This document shows positions 42,251 to 53,400 of a DNA stretch of 64,000 nucleotides, in pieces. The position numbers and the translations under genes were made by a program. The notes beneath the pieces were generated by a model. The model was not told the DNA's origin. It did no database searches and worked only from the letters and a program-made list of their open reading frames with translations. The DNA is from Phoma sp. XZ068 (taxonomy: Eukaryota; Ascomycota; Dothideomycetes; Pleosporales; Didymellaceae): contig RBKR01000010.1 in the NCBI GenBank assembly GCA_004835665.1, forward strand, positions 496,001 through 560,000, in the 5' to 3' direction. How positions within the stretch are numbered: the stretch's first letter is position 1; every line of letters starts with the position of its first letter.

Positions 42251-43129
42251 AGTTTGGTGTCAATAACGAGAGTTTGATCCGACCTTGGGGTGCGGGATAG
42301 CACTCCAAATAAATTGACTTGATGGTGCCGTCCGCTCAAGCTTAGCGGGAAGACGAGAAGTCGACGAAGAACTCGAAGACCTGCGTTCATGTGAGTGCTT
42401 CAACGCCGGAGGAACTCCGCTACCACTGTGGCTGTGCGCTTGACAGGTCTGGAAACCGCAGTTCGGGCTGAACTAACGAGCTGAACTAGGTAAGCGAGCG
42501 GAGCCGGGCAAGCGAGCAGAACCAGGTAAGGTAAGCGAGCAGGACCAGGTAAGGTAAGCGAGCGGAAATGAGCGGGCTGAACAAAGAACAGCCAACTGTC
42601 TATAATCTTTAATATATGGGTAGAGCAAAGCAAAGCCCTGCAGACTAATTGCTTGCTTACGCCTTGGCTTTGTCTGGACTGTAGAAAGCTAGCTTCGCTA
42701 CCTAAGGAAAATTTGCAGATAATTGAGTAGATTGATCATCGCACTGCGCAAAGCTGAAAATTTACCCCTCTGTATTTGGAAAAAAGGGAATACGCTACTG
42801 CAGTAGGGAGCCATTGCTTTCCGCACTTACATGCAGCTGAAATGGGCTACTGTAGCCTTTTCTCATCACCAAGCTGCTTTCAGCTCCTCGGGCTCTGGTT
42901 CAGAAGGTAGGAATGCGGGTCTGCAAGGACGCTGCCATGAGGCGACCCAGCTTGAACGCTTCTGATTGGGAACGTTTCTGAACTCCATTAATTTCGTGAG
43001 GAAGTGGTAGCATCAGATGACACAAAGTGTTTTTTTAAGAAGTACGAATATCACACCCTTGACCATTGGTAGCATTGGCGAGCTCGATGAAAGCAACTCC
43101 TTACATCTATAGCCTGAGTTTTCCTTTCG
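42251..43129. promoter_or_regulatory. Divergent promoter region between GH114 and GH135 genes, with short direct repeats
   Basis: About 880 bp separate two divergent genes of the same pathway, so it must hold both promoters. At 42478-42566 the sequence GGTAAGCGAGCNGNACC repeats in variants (GGTAAGCGAGCGGAGCC, GGCAAGCGAGCAGAACC, GGTAAGCGAGCAGGACC, GGTAAGCGAGCGGAAAT). These might be transcription-factor sites or a minisatellite. No consensus could be tied to a named regulator. Confidence 0.45.
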
Positions 43130-43996
43130 ATGTGCCACAACCTTCTATCGACACCATTTCCAATCACAAGCGTTCCCCGCTTGCCACGAATCTCAGGTCT
43201 GCAGGAACGGTCCGACAGTACCGTAAAGCAGATGTTGTCACTGGAAACATACGAAGTTGGACTGCCATCTGGCACTGCGCCTACAGTCACCGTCCCTTTG
43301 TACATCTATCCTTCTCCAGGATCTTGGGAACCACTCCACGTCGCGATTGCAAGGAACCCTGACCTACAATTCTATATCATCCTGAATCCGAACAATGGTC
43401 CAGGCAGTCCTGTACCAGATGCACATTATATTACCGAAGTTGCTCGCCTGAGGATAGCGGCCAATACTACGCTCTTTGGCTATGTCCATATGAGTTGGGG
43501 TGAGCGGGAACATGATCACGTTACCGCGGACATCTCCACCTGGGCAGCTTGGACCTACTATCCTAATTACGACATTCATGTGGACGGGATTTTCTTGGAC
43601 GAGGCACCAAGCAGTGTCGCGTTCCTAGAGCATGTCAGGGCCTTGAAGCATCACGCTAAGACAATATTCTACGGGAACATCATACTCTGGACAAATCCAG
43701 GTGTTCCTGTTGACAGCGCATTCTATGCTGAGGCAGATATAATCAACGCTTGCGAGGACAATCATGATCACTATATGCGTCAGAAGTCTATCTTCTCCAT
43801 ACCGGTCTCCTTACGGCCAAAGACCTCCATTTTAATTCATGATTATACCGGGTCGATAAAACAACTCCGTCTGGACGTAGAGACCTTGCGGCATGCAGGC
43901 TATCGTTTGGCCTTGATTACAGCTGACTCTGATTACACAAATTTCTCCGCATTGTGGCTAGAGTTTGTGGCAGCTCTAGCAATCGAAAACGATTAG
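43130..43996 (+). CDS. Spherulin-4 family glycoside hydrolase, GH135 (Sph3-like)
   Basis: Single exon, up to 288 residues. The spherulin-4 domain (PF12138) starts at VTVPLYIYPSPGSWEPLHVA and continues through FYIILNPNNGPGSPVPDAHY, NTTLFGYVHMSW, VDGIFLDEAPSS (the acidic pair expected in GH135) and NPGVPVDSAFYAEADIINACE. Family members cleave within N-acetylgalactosamine-containing GAG; in A. fumigatus sph3 is required for GAG synthesis. The start is uncertain: ATG 43130 adds about 50 residues without homology, while ATG 43232 begins just before the domain. Neither gives a signal peptide or membrane anchor, unlike the paralogue at 61370-62455. It converges on the deacetylase gene (285 bp between stops). 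Confidence 0.82.
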   Translation: MCHNLLSTPFPITSVPRLPRISGLQERSDSTVKQMLSLETYEVGLPSGTAPTVTVPLYIYPSPGSWEPLHVAIARNPDLQFYIILNPNNGPGSPVPDAHYITEVARLRIAANTTLFGYVHMSWGEREHDHVTADISTWAAWTYYPNYDIHVDGIFLDEAPSSVAFLEHVRALKHHAKTIFYGNIILWTNPGVPVDSAFYAEADIINACEDNHDHYMRQKSIFSIPVSLRPKTSILIHDYTGSIKQLRLDVETLRHAGYRLALITADSDYTNFSALWLEFVAALAIEND

Positions 43997-44280
43997 CTAT
44001 GCTAGGTAGACCCAGTTATGCTATGCTGTAACCGTACTGGTGTCAGTACTTTGGTTTAGATAATCAAGTTCAGGCAAAGGACTGTAAGCCGGTCTTCTGA
44101 TCGTCACTGATAATACAAAGGCGAACGCTTGATAGTTTTCCCTATGTAGTTGGCTAGAAATCAAAGGGCGACTAAATCGAGACTACGTCCAATACGGCGC
44201 TAGCTACGCGACACTGCGAATGAATCTGAAAGAGAAGAAAGATGATTTCCGTAGCAGAATAGGTGTGCTGAGTGAAGAAT

Positions 44281-46678
44281 CTAAATAGAGACTGGCGATC
44301 CAAGTTGAAATGAAACAGACGATCCGCTCAAAGTGGTCCAAATGGTTAGTGGATCACTGCCAATTTTCTCACGAGTAGTACCACTTGCGGCAGTTGTTGC
44401 CGACCCGGGAAAGGTTACTGGAACAGGCACACTGCAGGTGTTGCTGTTTGCACCGACCGTGACTCCGACGATAGAGCTAGCATCACTCGAGAGGGTGTAT
44501 GACAGATTTGGTTGGCACTGATCGCGAGCCATACGATTCATGAATAGCGCCCTTAGGTCTTGGTCAGAACAGGTTCGGCAGTGAGATTTCGTTTGTATGG
44601 ACTTACGCAATGTCATCGTGCTTGAGTGTTAGAATAGGCCAGCTTGTGAGGCGGGTCATCTCCTGAACGACAGACTCCACCCAGATCATCAGTAACGACA
44701 GGTTGCCGGATTTGGGCCCCACAGTGAAGCTTGGAACATCCAATTGGCGCAAGTTTGCCTGATGGAACATGTAGGGGTCCTGATGCAACCCGAGTAGATG
44801 GCGTGTATTTGTTACACGTGCGTTGTAAAGGAGAGCTTTGAAGTCTCCACTTCCCCCCGAAGTGTTGATCCACTCTTGCGTCGTACAGTCTGGCAGATCG
44901 CAATTATAGTAGATTGTGGTAGCCCAGCGTGGTATTATCTCCAAGCCTGCATAACCGTTTGAAGCAACGTTGCTGATCAGGGGCCAGAATTCATTCTGTT
45001 GGTTCATCAAAACCGGGCGCGTCTGGATATGACATTTAGTTTTTGGTTTGCCATCACACTTTCAGTCAACTCACGTTATCGCCGACGACACCTGTGATCC
45101 CATTGTCCATCCATGCTTTGATTGCGTCACCGTTGTGCATCCCAGTGATTTGTGGGGGGATAATTCCCTTCCCGGAAAAGCGTTTCGCAGCCGATATGCC
45201 AACCTGCCGCAACCAGGCAACGTTGAAAGATACATCTTTGGAGGCATCGGAGTACGTGGCGTTATTCACATTCTCATGCGTGAATGTGTGCGAAACATGG
45301 GCAAACGCATCCCTGTTGCTCGGAGTCATGATCCATGATGCAAGAGGGTCGAGTTTTGCACACGACAGGCTCCACTTGTAGGTCGTCGGAGTATTGGGCC
45401 AGATATTCGTACCAGTCCCGAGTGGTTTCTGGAACTCCAATGACGTGTCCATTTGTTCTGGATACTCGATAGCAGTGTTAGGCGTACAGAGTTTGGTGCC
45501 GGCATTGTCGTTGGCTTCCACAGCAGCCTCGATGTCACCATTTCCGTTGTGGCCAAGTTCAATGAAATAGTTCGATCCAGCCGGCATCCGGGATTTGATG
45601 TTCTGCATCCATGACACATGAGCTTGAAGATCGCCTGGGCGGATCCTAAAGGTCGTGTTGGCCGGCTGGTAGAGGTCTGTCTCAAGGTGCACATCGTCGA
45701 TTTGGGTGCTCAGATAGATACGACGGTGACCGACGACTGAGGCTGCTTGTTAGCCATGATTGACATGAGATCAAGAATCTCTGTGCTTTGACTTACAAAG
45801 ACCACGTGTAAGCCAGTGGATGTAAGCGTGTTGAAGGAAGTTTGATGTTGGCGCCCAGTCGGTAGCCCAGCCAGTAAACCACACCATCTGCTGACGCCGA
45901 CCGAAATTGTTAATGACTGCTGCAGTTGTTGTTGTCGTGAAGGGTCCTCCTGGGGCAAACTGAGCAACTTCAGTGGCCATACTGGAGTTTGTGATCGTTG
46001 CTGGATAATGCCATAAGCCCTGTGTGCTAATGGTGGCCCCGCTGTCGTCATTGCGTCAGTCTTCCATCTACGAGAACAGGGCTTGACCGTCTCAACTTAC
46101 ACTTTCAGATTAGCTGTAGGGAAGTTTGCAGCATTGCTGATGCTCACAAGCTGCTCGACACCAGCGTTGCAACAGCCGGCCCCGTTGATCGCTGTAGCCG
46201 TGCCTGACCTGGGTGTTAGTCGATCGACGCCCAACTCTACACATGTCTCGAGCGTCGAGGCTACAGGGTTCTTACCGAAATCCGGCCCTGGGTAGACATC
46301 GAGTCGAACCATGCGCGAACCAAAGGTGGTCTGATAGTCGTAGAGTTGCTGCCATTGTGCTGGCGTCAAGGCGCTGCTCCAGTTTTTACCGTAATCGTAA
46401 GCGACTTCGCTTAGCACCACAAAGCCTCCATAATTGCCTTGAGTGGAAGAGGAGTTGAGCACAGGCAGAGTGACGCCGGATTTAGGGACAAGGACGAGTT
46501 TGTAAGGTATACCATAGCCATTGAACCCAGATGTTGCCGAATAGCTTGATGCCGTGTCTCTAGCGAAGACCAGTATAGTGCTGGACATGCCGATCGCATT
46601 CGCCGCTGTCACCATCCATGTTATAAAGAGGAGTGCAGAGCAGCGGATTTGGAAACGGACAGAGTTGATAGCAGCCAT
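44281..46678 (-). CDS. agd3: Agd3-like polysaccharide deacetylase (CE18 with CBM87), 6 exons
   Basis: Exons 46678-46276, 46203-46101, 46041-45797, 45736-45075, 45022-44607 and 44551-44281 join to 699 residues; the five introns are 52-72 nt with GTAAG/GTGAG donors. A signal peptide (residues 1-28, LLFITWMVTAANA) precedes a beta-rich region. The deacetylase follows, with WHYPATITNSS, MVWFTGWATDW, RIYLSTQIDDVHLETD (metal-site Asp, about residue 265), SNYFIELGHNGNGDIEAAV, HVSHTFTHENVNNATY (H-x-x-x-H type motif, about 400) and TLKHDDIAALFMNRMARDQC. Agd3 removes acetyl groups from GalNAc in secreted GAG, making it cationic and adhesive. It was identified from the Asp and His motifs and its neighbours. 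The third intron uses TTTGCAG-free acceptor CCTCAG, chosen to keep frame. Confidence 0.9.
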
Positions 46679-47453
46679 AGTTTCGTAATTTGATGGTCAA
46701 CGAGGGCACTCAGTCACAAGTAGTGTGGATGAGAAAGAGTATAGCTCAGTGAGAGCATGGCTTATATCCTTATACACACAAAGCGGAGGGAATTGTCCAT
46801 TGAGCATTTACCGAACGCTCGAGGAACGACGCTAATACCAGTAAGCGGGGTCGCCAAAACAAGCTTTTTTCCACAAGAGCGTCGTATTTTCCACGCATTT
46901 CACGGCCCCTTCCGAACGCCAAAACTGACGTCCAGGCCCCCGCTAGTACCTCCGCAGTTGCCAGCCCAGCACCGTATCCTACATCCTAGAGTTTATTTAT
47001 GATAGTTCTATCCACCTCGCTAGCTATAGAGACAGCTGAACGACGCTGGGCCTCTACTGAACCGGAGCGGGCGTCCAAAGCGAACCGCATCTGGCAGTTC
47101 GACAACATGTGAGCTCTGTGCACACAAGATCGGTACCGAGTGTGGCGTGAAAGAAAAACTGCAGACCCCGCAGCCAGATCGCTCCTTAGCATTTTAGAGC
47201 AAGGGGAAATGGAGCTCTTATTGCTATATGCATGTGTGATGGAGGATTCTGATACGGGGCGGAAGACCCACCGCAGTTTCCCGTTACTGCAAGCCACTGA
47301 CAGCCAAGCGATACATGTGTATCTCTTTACCAATGTTTTCACGCGTGCATGTCGGAAACGCTTTCCTCATACTTGATTCTAGATTATCTGAATAAGACTG
47401 CTGCCCTAACCTATACCTTCTTTGCCAGCGTTTCGTCCGCTCCGACAACTTAG
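46679..47453. other. Intergenic: deacetylase promoter and 3' flank of the cysteine-rich gene
   Basis: About 775 bp without a recognisable gene. A small plus-strand ORF near 47140 has no domain or signal peptide. The left half presumably carries the promoter of the deacetylase gene, whose start codon is at 46678. Confidence 0.45.
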
Positions 47454-47799
47454 TTAGCATTTCTGTGTATCGCGATGTTCAGCAGGTATTCGCAGGGTTT
47501 CACAATATCCACTAACATTGAATTTCGGTTTGGGACAGCCACCATTGGCTTTAGTGTAACATGCCAACGCCGCTGCGTTCTGGCATTCGCATTGCTGGCG
47601 ATGCTCCGTCAGTATGGTAGACGTTCGACGCCTGCTGCAATGGACTTACACTCTTCGCGTTTAGAAACACCGGGCAGTTCGGCTTTGGACAGTCACACGG
47701 CTTCCTCAGGTCGGGCACATGCTCGTGTTTAACATGTTGCGGCTGTTTGGCGAAAGCCAACGTGATTGCGGCCAAGATGACAAATCCGTGGAACTTCAT
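47454..47799 (-). CDS. Small cysteine-rich secreted protein, 96 residues, 2 exons
   Basis: Exons 47799-47650 and 47594-47454 with a 55-nt intron (GTAAGT...CATACTGAC...CCAG, phase 0). The first 17 or so residues (MKFHGFVILAAITLAFA) are a signal peptide. The mature part is short and has nine cysteines: KPCDCPKPNCPVF, then across the intron QCECQNAAALACYTKANGGC, then GYCETL and a final QKC at the stop. Splicing brings in six of the nine cysteines; the unspliced frame has few, which supports the intron. I do not recognise a family; size and pattern are effector-like. It lies between the deacetylase and epimerase genes of the GAG cluster and faces the epimerase promoter, so shared expression is plausible but unproven. 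Confidence 0.72.
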
Positions 47800-48623
47800 C
47801 GTGGGATTGAATTCGTCGGTGACTGTAAAGTGCTTTCTGAGGGTAGCGAAAGCGTAGAAAAAACAATAAGTAAGTGAGAGTTAAGGTGCTCAAACGACGT
47901 GGCCGGACTTTACTATTTCTGTCCACACGGCTTACCGCCTTGTGGAAGGACAGGAAGCTGAGCAGCCTGAACTAGCTTGTCCAACCTTGCAATCGCGCAC
48001 ATCAGGCAGTTTGTCTTGCCAGACATAGACTTTTCCAATACATACAAGCGGCCCAACCGATCAGACGTTCGTGCTCCAGACCGCTCTCATACCTGCTTAG
48101 TGGTAGCGAAATAAGTCGAAAGTTCGCTTTCTATAAAGCGAATATAGTGGTTTGAGCGATTCTGGTTCGACCATTAGCTCTATAGAACATCATCACAGCC
48201 CGAGGAGGTCAGCTTCTGTCCTAAATCGTTCGCTTTCCTGTGCCTAGTCTTCTGCGGCTGGACTTGTGGCTTATGTTCCGTTGAGAGCGGTCTTTTAGTC
48301 CAGCCACAGCACCATCCTGATGAGGCCCAGCCAACTACCACAGCACGGGTGTCGTGAACGATCGTGGTATTCACGAGCATTACTTGCGAACAGTTGTTGT
48401 TTTCCCACTTCCACCGTAACGCATGGCTGTTCCGCCGTGGCTCGCAACATTACGTACACCTTAGTGTCTCACATGCAAAGACGATCCCCTTTTCTGTACC
48501 GGCTGTGGTCTAAGGTAGGCTTTTCGAAATCGTGGATAAGAACGTCTTGGATTCCTAATGGTAGCTGATGTGGCCCCTTCAACCCAACACAAGTAAATCC
48601 GCCGATCATCAGTCGAAAATACC
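47800..48623. promoter_or_regulatory. Divergent promoter region: cysteine-rich protein / UDP-sugar epimerase
   Basis: 824 bp between start codons pointing away from each other. No ORF with a domain. A bidirectional promoter is expected from the layout; no specific site could be identified by eye. Confidence 0.45.
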
Positions 48624-49895
48624 ATGCATCGAACGATCAGCTCGAGTTCTTCGTTGCCTTCCCTTGATCTTGGCTCGCCGACAAGCCAGTCAAGTCTTGA
48701 AGAAATCGAAACTGGCCAACTGAGACGGCTGGAAGACAGTGAGGATGGCTCGCTCGATTATGTTATGGTTATTGGTGGGCTTGGGTACATTGGCTCGCAC
48801 ACGGCTCTCGAACTCCTCAAGGCCAATCAAAACGTACTCATTGTTGACAACCTCAGCAACGCTTACGAATCTGCGCTGCTGAAAGTTCGCAAGCTTGCGA
48901 ATGAGCACCACGCGAGGATTGGCACGGAAATGCCCTCTCTCAAGTTCCATAAACTTGATTATCGCAGTTCACACATGCGTACGGTCCTCGGCAGGTATGC
49001 AGTGCATGACCCTTACAGCACTCGTCTGTCGCATATCACGAGTGTGATACATTTTGCGGCACACAAATCCGTCGAGGAATCCATTTACAACCCCCTGGAT
49101 TACTACCAGAACAATGTATGTGGCCTTGTCAACCTCCTCGTCTTGCTCGAAGACTTTGGAATCCACAATTTCGTCTTCTCCTCTTCCGCAACGGTTTATG
49201 GCTCTGAGGCGGATAAAGGCGAGCAACTACGCGAAGAGCACCTTGTCCATCACGACGAGGAGGTAGTCGACGAAGTGGGACGCAAGACGCGACTCATTTC
49301 CGGTGTCAAAGGGCTGACTTCGCCCTATGGGCGTACCAAATTCTTTTCCGAGGCCGTTCTCGCGGATTTAGCCTATGCGAACCCGTCCTGGCGGATTACT
49401 GCGTTGCGCTACTTCAATCCCGTGGGCTCCGAATCAACAGGCCTCCTTAGAGAGGAGTCTCGGCATAAACCGACCAACCTGTTTCCAGTCATCTCTGAGG
49501 TGCTGAATGGTTCAAGGGCTGTACTACAGGTATTCGGCTCAGACTGGGAGGGCAGCGATGATGGCACTGCGGTGCGAGATTTCATCCACGTTGTCGATCT
49601 AGCCCGCGGTCATGTTGCTGCTTTAGCCACTGCTGCGGACAGGCAGCATGCCTTCCGAGCGTACAATCTAGGCACCGGCAAGGGCTCGACCGTGGCAGAG
49701 GTGATTAGCAACATGCAGCGAGCGTCTGGTCGCTCCATACCGGTCGAGTATGTGGGGCGGCGACCTGGAGATGTGGGTTACTCCGTGGCTGCTACGACCA
49801 GGGCAGCAAGAGAGCTGAGATGGCAAACGCAGAAATCGCTGCTTGAGTGCGCGGAGGATACGTGGCGCTGCCTGGAGGGTTTAGTCGCTAGATAA
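48624..49895 (+). CDS. uge3: UDP-glucose/UDP-N-acetylglucosamine 4-epimerase (Uge3-like)
   Basis: Intronless, 423 residues. After a variable N-terminal stretch of about 45 residues the NAD-binding motif is MVIGGLGYIGSHTALELL (GxxGxxG). Then come VDNLSNAYES, VIHFAAHKSVEESIYNPLDYY, the catalytic block VFSSSATVYGSEAD, SPYGRTKFFSEAVLAD (YxxxK), ALRYFNPVGSE, VRDFIHVVDLARGH and YNLGTGKGSTVAEV. This is the extended SDR GalE fold. In A. fumigatus Uge3 interconverts UDP-Glc/UDP-Gal and UDP-GlcNAc/UDP-GalNAc, providing GAG precursors in the cytosol. Fungi have another housekeeping epimerase, so location in this cluster is the main reason to call it uge3. It is followed in the same direction by the large glycosyltransferase gene, 552 bp on. 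Confidence 0.9.
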   Translation: MHRTISSSSSLPSLDLGSPTSQSSLEEIETGQLRRLEDSEDGSLDYVMVIGGLGYIGSHTALELLKANQNVLIVDNLSNAYESALLKVRKLANEHHARIGTEMPSLKFHKLDYRSSHMRTVLGRYAVHDPYSTRLSHITSVIHFAAHKSVEESIYNPLDYYQNNVCGLVNLLVLLEDFGIHNFVFSSSATVYGSEADKGEQLREEHLVHHDEEVVDEVGRKTRLISGVKGLTSPYGRTKFFSEAVLADLAYANPSWRITALRYFNPVGSESTGLLREESRHKPTNLFPVISEVLNGSRAVLQVFGSDWEGSDDGTAVRDFIHVVDLARGHVAALATAADRQHAFRAYNLGTGKGSTVAEVISNMQRASGRSIPVEYVGRRPGDVGYSVAATTRAARELRWQTQKSLLECAEDTWRCLEGLVAR

Positions 49896-50447
49896 ATTGG
49901 GTGACACAAGCCAGCATGCTGGGCGGTTGCCGAACCGTTTCAGTGCGAGCGAGCAGTAGAATTCTCAGTGGCTCTTTGTTGGCTAATTTGTCCGAGTGCC
50001 CAGAATAGCAATATATTGGCTGCACTCGTTTTCCCAAAAATTTCGTGTCTGCCGTAGGATGAGGAGAGGAAGTGACGTTAGCACCACCTATAAGAAGCTC
50101 CAAAGACGGATGGTGCCATTGCGCCAACGCTCGCTTCCCTCTTCCCGAAGCGGCCGAGGCGGGGGGAGGGAAGAGGGAAGCGAGCGTGGCGCGGGGAAGC
50201 CTGTTCTGGGGCCCAGCCTCCAGTTCAGCCGCACCCATTAGCAGGAAGCTTGTAGAAAACCGGTTCAGCCCATTGTCGCGATTTGCAAGTACCGGAAGTC
50301 AGTCGTTCATGTCAGTGTATCAGCGGTGCGCGCTTGTAGAGACGCCCGCCATGCTGCAGGTATGCAGTATCCCAAAGGTCCCAGCTTTTCTTCGCCTGTC
50401 GCCAACTGACATTCCAAAGGCTTGTCTCGACACCCTAACTCTCGGCA
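49896..50447. promoter_or_regulatory. Intergenic region upstream of the large glycosyltransferase
   Basis: 552 bp. It includes an imperfect inverted repeat of CTTCCCTC(T)TCCC and GGGAAGAGGGAAGCGAGCG (about 50133-50189) able to form a GC-rich stem, and probably the GT promoter or 5' UTR. No ORF with a domain. Confidence 0.45.
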
Positions 50448-53400
50448 ATGGCCTCTTTCTTTCAATCCTCACTTGCAAGCTCTAATGTTGACCTTGGGTC
50501 CAAATTCGTTATTTTCCAAAAACCCTCAATACCTGTTCATACATTGGCACAGGAATGGTGGCATATACTTGTCCTGGTTCTTGGAGCCGGTGCTGTCCTC
50601 TCGGGAGGCGTGTTGCAGATCTTTTTGGGGCTTCGTGGGAGACAGGGTTGGGCCAAAGAAATTGCCTGTCTACCTTTATGGTGGTTCCAGATCGTACAGA
50701 AAGCGCTTTGCGCTTGCCACCGACGGGGAAAAGTACAGCAGTCCCTCAAAACAGATTCAACACAGCGCAGTGATGCAGCAAACCATGGAGACCCCCTATC
50801 TATCTTTTCCAACGTCCGATCGTTCTGCATCACCACGTCAGGCCAGTGTGATTCCCTTGAATGTGGAATACATATAAGGTCCAGTTGCGACAAGGACCTC
50901 CGGACGTATGTGCTTAGTAGGCAAGCCAGGAGGCAGAGCAAACTGGGTTTCACAATCTCTACGCCTGCAACCCTGTCAGAGAGCGCTTCTCAAGTCCCTA
51001 CTCTTGGATCGTTTGACATGAGGTGTCTCAAACATGAATCCCGGCTACAAGGCGGGCTCCGGGCAGTTGCTTCGTCGTTGAACGCGTGGCGCCTTGCGGA
51101 AGGATACGACGGGTTCATCATTTGCTGCGGTCGACATGACAATTCCGCCACTGTGGATGAGCTTCTGCTAGAACTGCGCCAATACAACGGTCCACTGGTC
51201 CTACGCGCAGATGCTGACTCACACATCTGGGACAGTCTCAACTTTAACTTCATGGACGGGATTTTGCTCGAAAACGCCTGCGTGCTTCCTAGCGGCGAAA
51301 GGCGGGACTTTTTCCGAGCATCACGCGTCAGGGAGTGTGCCGCTCAATGCAAGCATCAACGAAACAATCGACCGGGCTTCTTTTTTGGATTTATCGAACT
51401 GTGGAGAATCAACCCTTCAGCGGCTGCTTTGAGACGAGCATACAAGCTAGCAGATTTCTTCGGAGCGAACGTCCTGGCCATGCCTTCAAAATTCTCAAAT
51501 GACGACGGAGCACCTCTGAAGGAAATGCCTCTCAGCGGGTTTGACTGGCTGAAGGAGTCCGACGTGGTGTGGTTGCAGAAGGCTTGGTCAAGCCACACCG
51601 AGTTTTCGTTCACTGAGGAGCCGGGTTGCACACCCTTTCAGATGGACCTATCGTGCATGCTGGATGCGTTACCTGCCGCTGATCGCATACTCTCATTACA
51701 ACCTGTGGATTTTGGTCCGGAAACATTAGAAGTGGCTTCCCACTCGCCGCGCTGGGCACCTCCTCCTGTTCCAGACGCGCCGTCTCGAGTAGACATATGG
51801 CACTTCGCGAGCTGTGGGACCGAACTCTGTCCCACAGGTTGTTTCAGCTTGCGGGACGAGATAGTGCAAAGCCAATACGATGCAGTTCTTACCATGCAAA
51901 AAAGCCTGAAGCACAATCAGCTGCTTCGCATGTATGGCGAGGCAGAAAACCTGCGTGTTCGCGACTCCTTGGCGGTGCTGTCCGGCCGTTCTTCATACCC
52001 CAGCCTCATGCAATTTCTACTCAAGGGTCTGGCAGATCAGAGAATCCGGATCCTTGCAGGCTTGGACAGCGGTTTTACCCTCCCTGATGAGGGCGGACAC
52101 TTGTGGGCGGTGTCAGACACCACGCAGGACGAATTCGGGTATATACTCGACATTCATATCTCTCTCAAGGTGCCCAACGACGTGGCAACAATTTGGCATA
52201 CTTTCCTAGCCCATAGCGGCGTGCCACGTCTTCAGAGGTATGAAGAGGAACTCTTGCTCAGCCGCACGCCAAAAATCAAGAGGGATAAGCAGCTCCCACT
52301 CAGCATCGTTAAAGAACTGGAAGGGTGTTCCGAGTCAGAACTCCTCTATCTGGTTGAGCAGATCAGGTTTTCCGAGCGCGAGCACCCATTCAACCGTGCA
52401 ATTTCGGAGGCGGCTGAACACTACCTGATCCAGGACGCCACGGTTCGTGCATGGAACTCCTTTCACTCCAGAGCGTGTCTCGATGGCTCAGTCAGCGTTC
52501 AATCACTGCTGGAACAGAGAATCGCGAATTTCACAAATTTAGGAGCTGCGATGTTGCCAACTCTGGAAAATCTCGTAAGCTTGCATGAGATGCTACAACA
52601 GAGACTGGAAACAGCGCTGCGGACGTGCGACAGAGCAACGCTGCGCATGCTGACCAACCCTTTACTTGTGTCGTATGGCCACGCTGGTACTGAGCATCCT
52701 CTCCTACCTTCTGTTGACCTCTATGGTTTGATATTCTTCTGTGCGCTACGGAGACTCGCATTCGAGGACGTGAACCTGGAGACAACTGACCGGTGTCCCC
52801 TCTTCTTGTTACAGCCAGACCAAGCCGGTGTTTTCGCCGAGCTCTGGGTCCTCGGATCGCAATGCGAGATTTATTTCGGGGTGTCTCCTCGTACTTTGGG
52901 AGAAATTGCATACAATAAGTACCAGCTGTTCCTCAGTCACAGCCCACCTCCAGAAGACGCTTGGAATGGAAAAGAGGTGTTCACCACCTACTCCGTTCCT
53001 CAGATATCAAATGGGTTACCGGCAAGAATATCGAACCTTCGACCCAAGGGGATATCCGGCGAAATCAACGCTCAGAAAGCAAGTAAACGAGAACGTCTTT
53101 CACAGTACCGGCGGGGGGCGACCACTGCTGGGGCTCTATCGATATTCTGCCTCCCGGCTATAATCGATGTCGTACTCCTCACCTTCCTCGGCCGTGGGCT
53201 CTTTTTGACAGCTTTCATGACTGACGAGTGCAAGTTGATGGCGGATTACGCCATCATGACCGCTCTCATCATGACAGGGGGCGTGACAGGATTGGTTGGT
53301 AGTACTGGCGGCCTCTATCTGTTCAATGTAAGTACTCCAAATGAGTGGCAGATATTTTAGTATCAAGCTCACTTGTCGCAGTCTGCCTTTGACAACTTAG

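Noticed and set aside
45043..45381. Plus-strand ORFs opposite the deacetylase gene
   Set aside because: Antisense to conserved deacetylase exons that splice in frame.
49896..50447. Small ORF(s) upstream of the GT gene encoding a peptide
   Set aside because: Low-complexity frames over a GC-rich inverted repeat, with no domain or conserved start.
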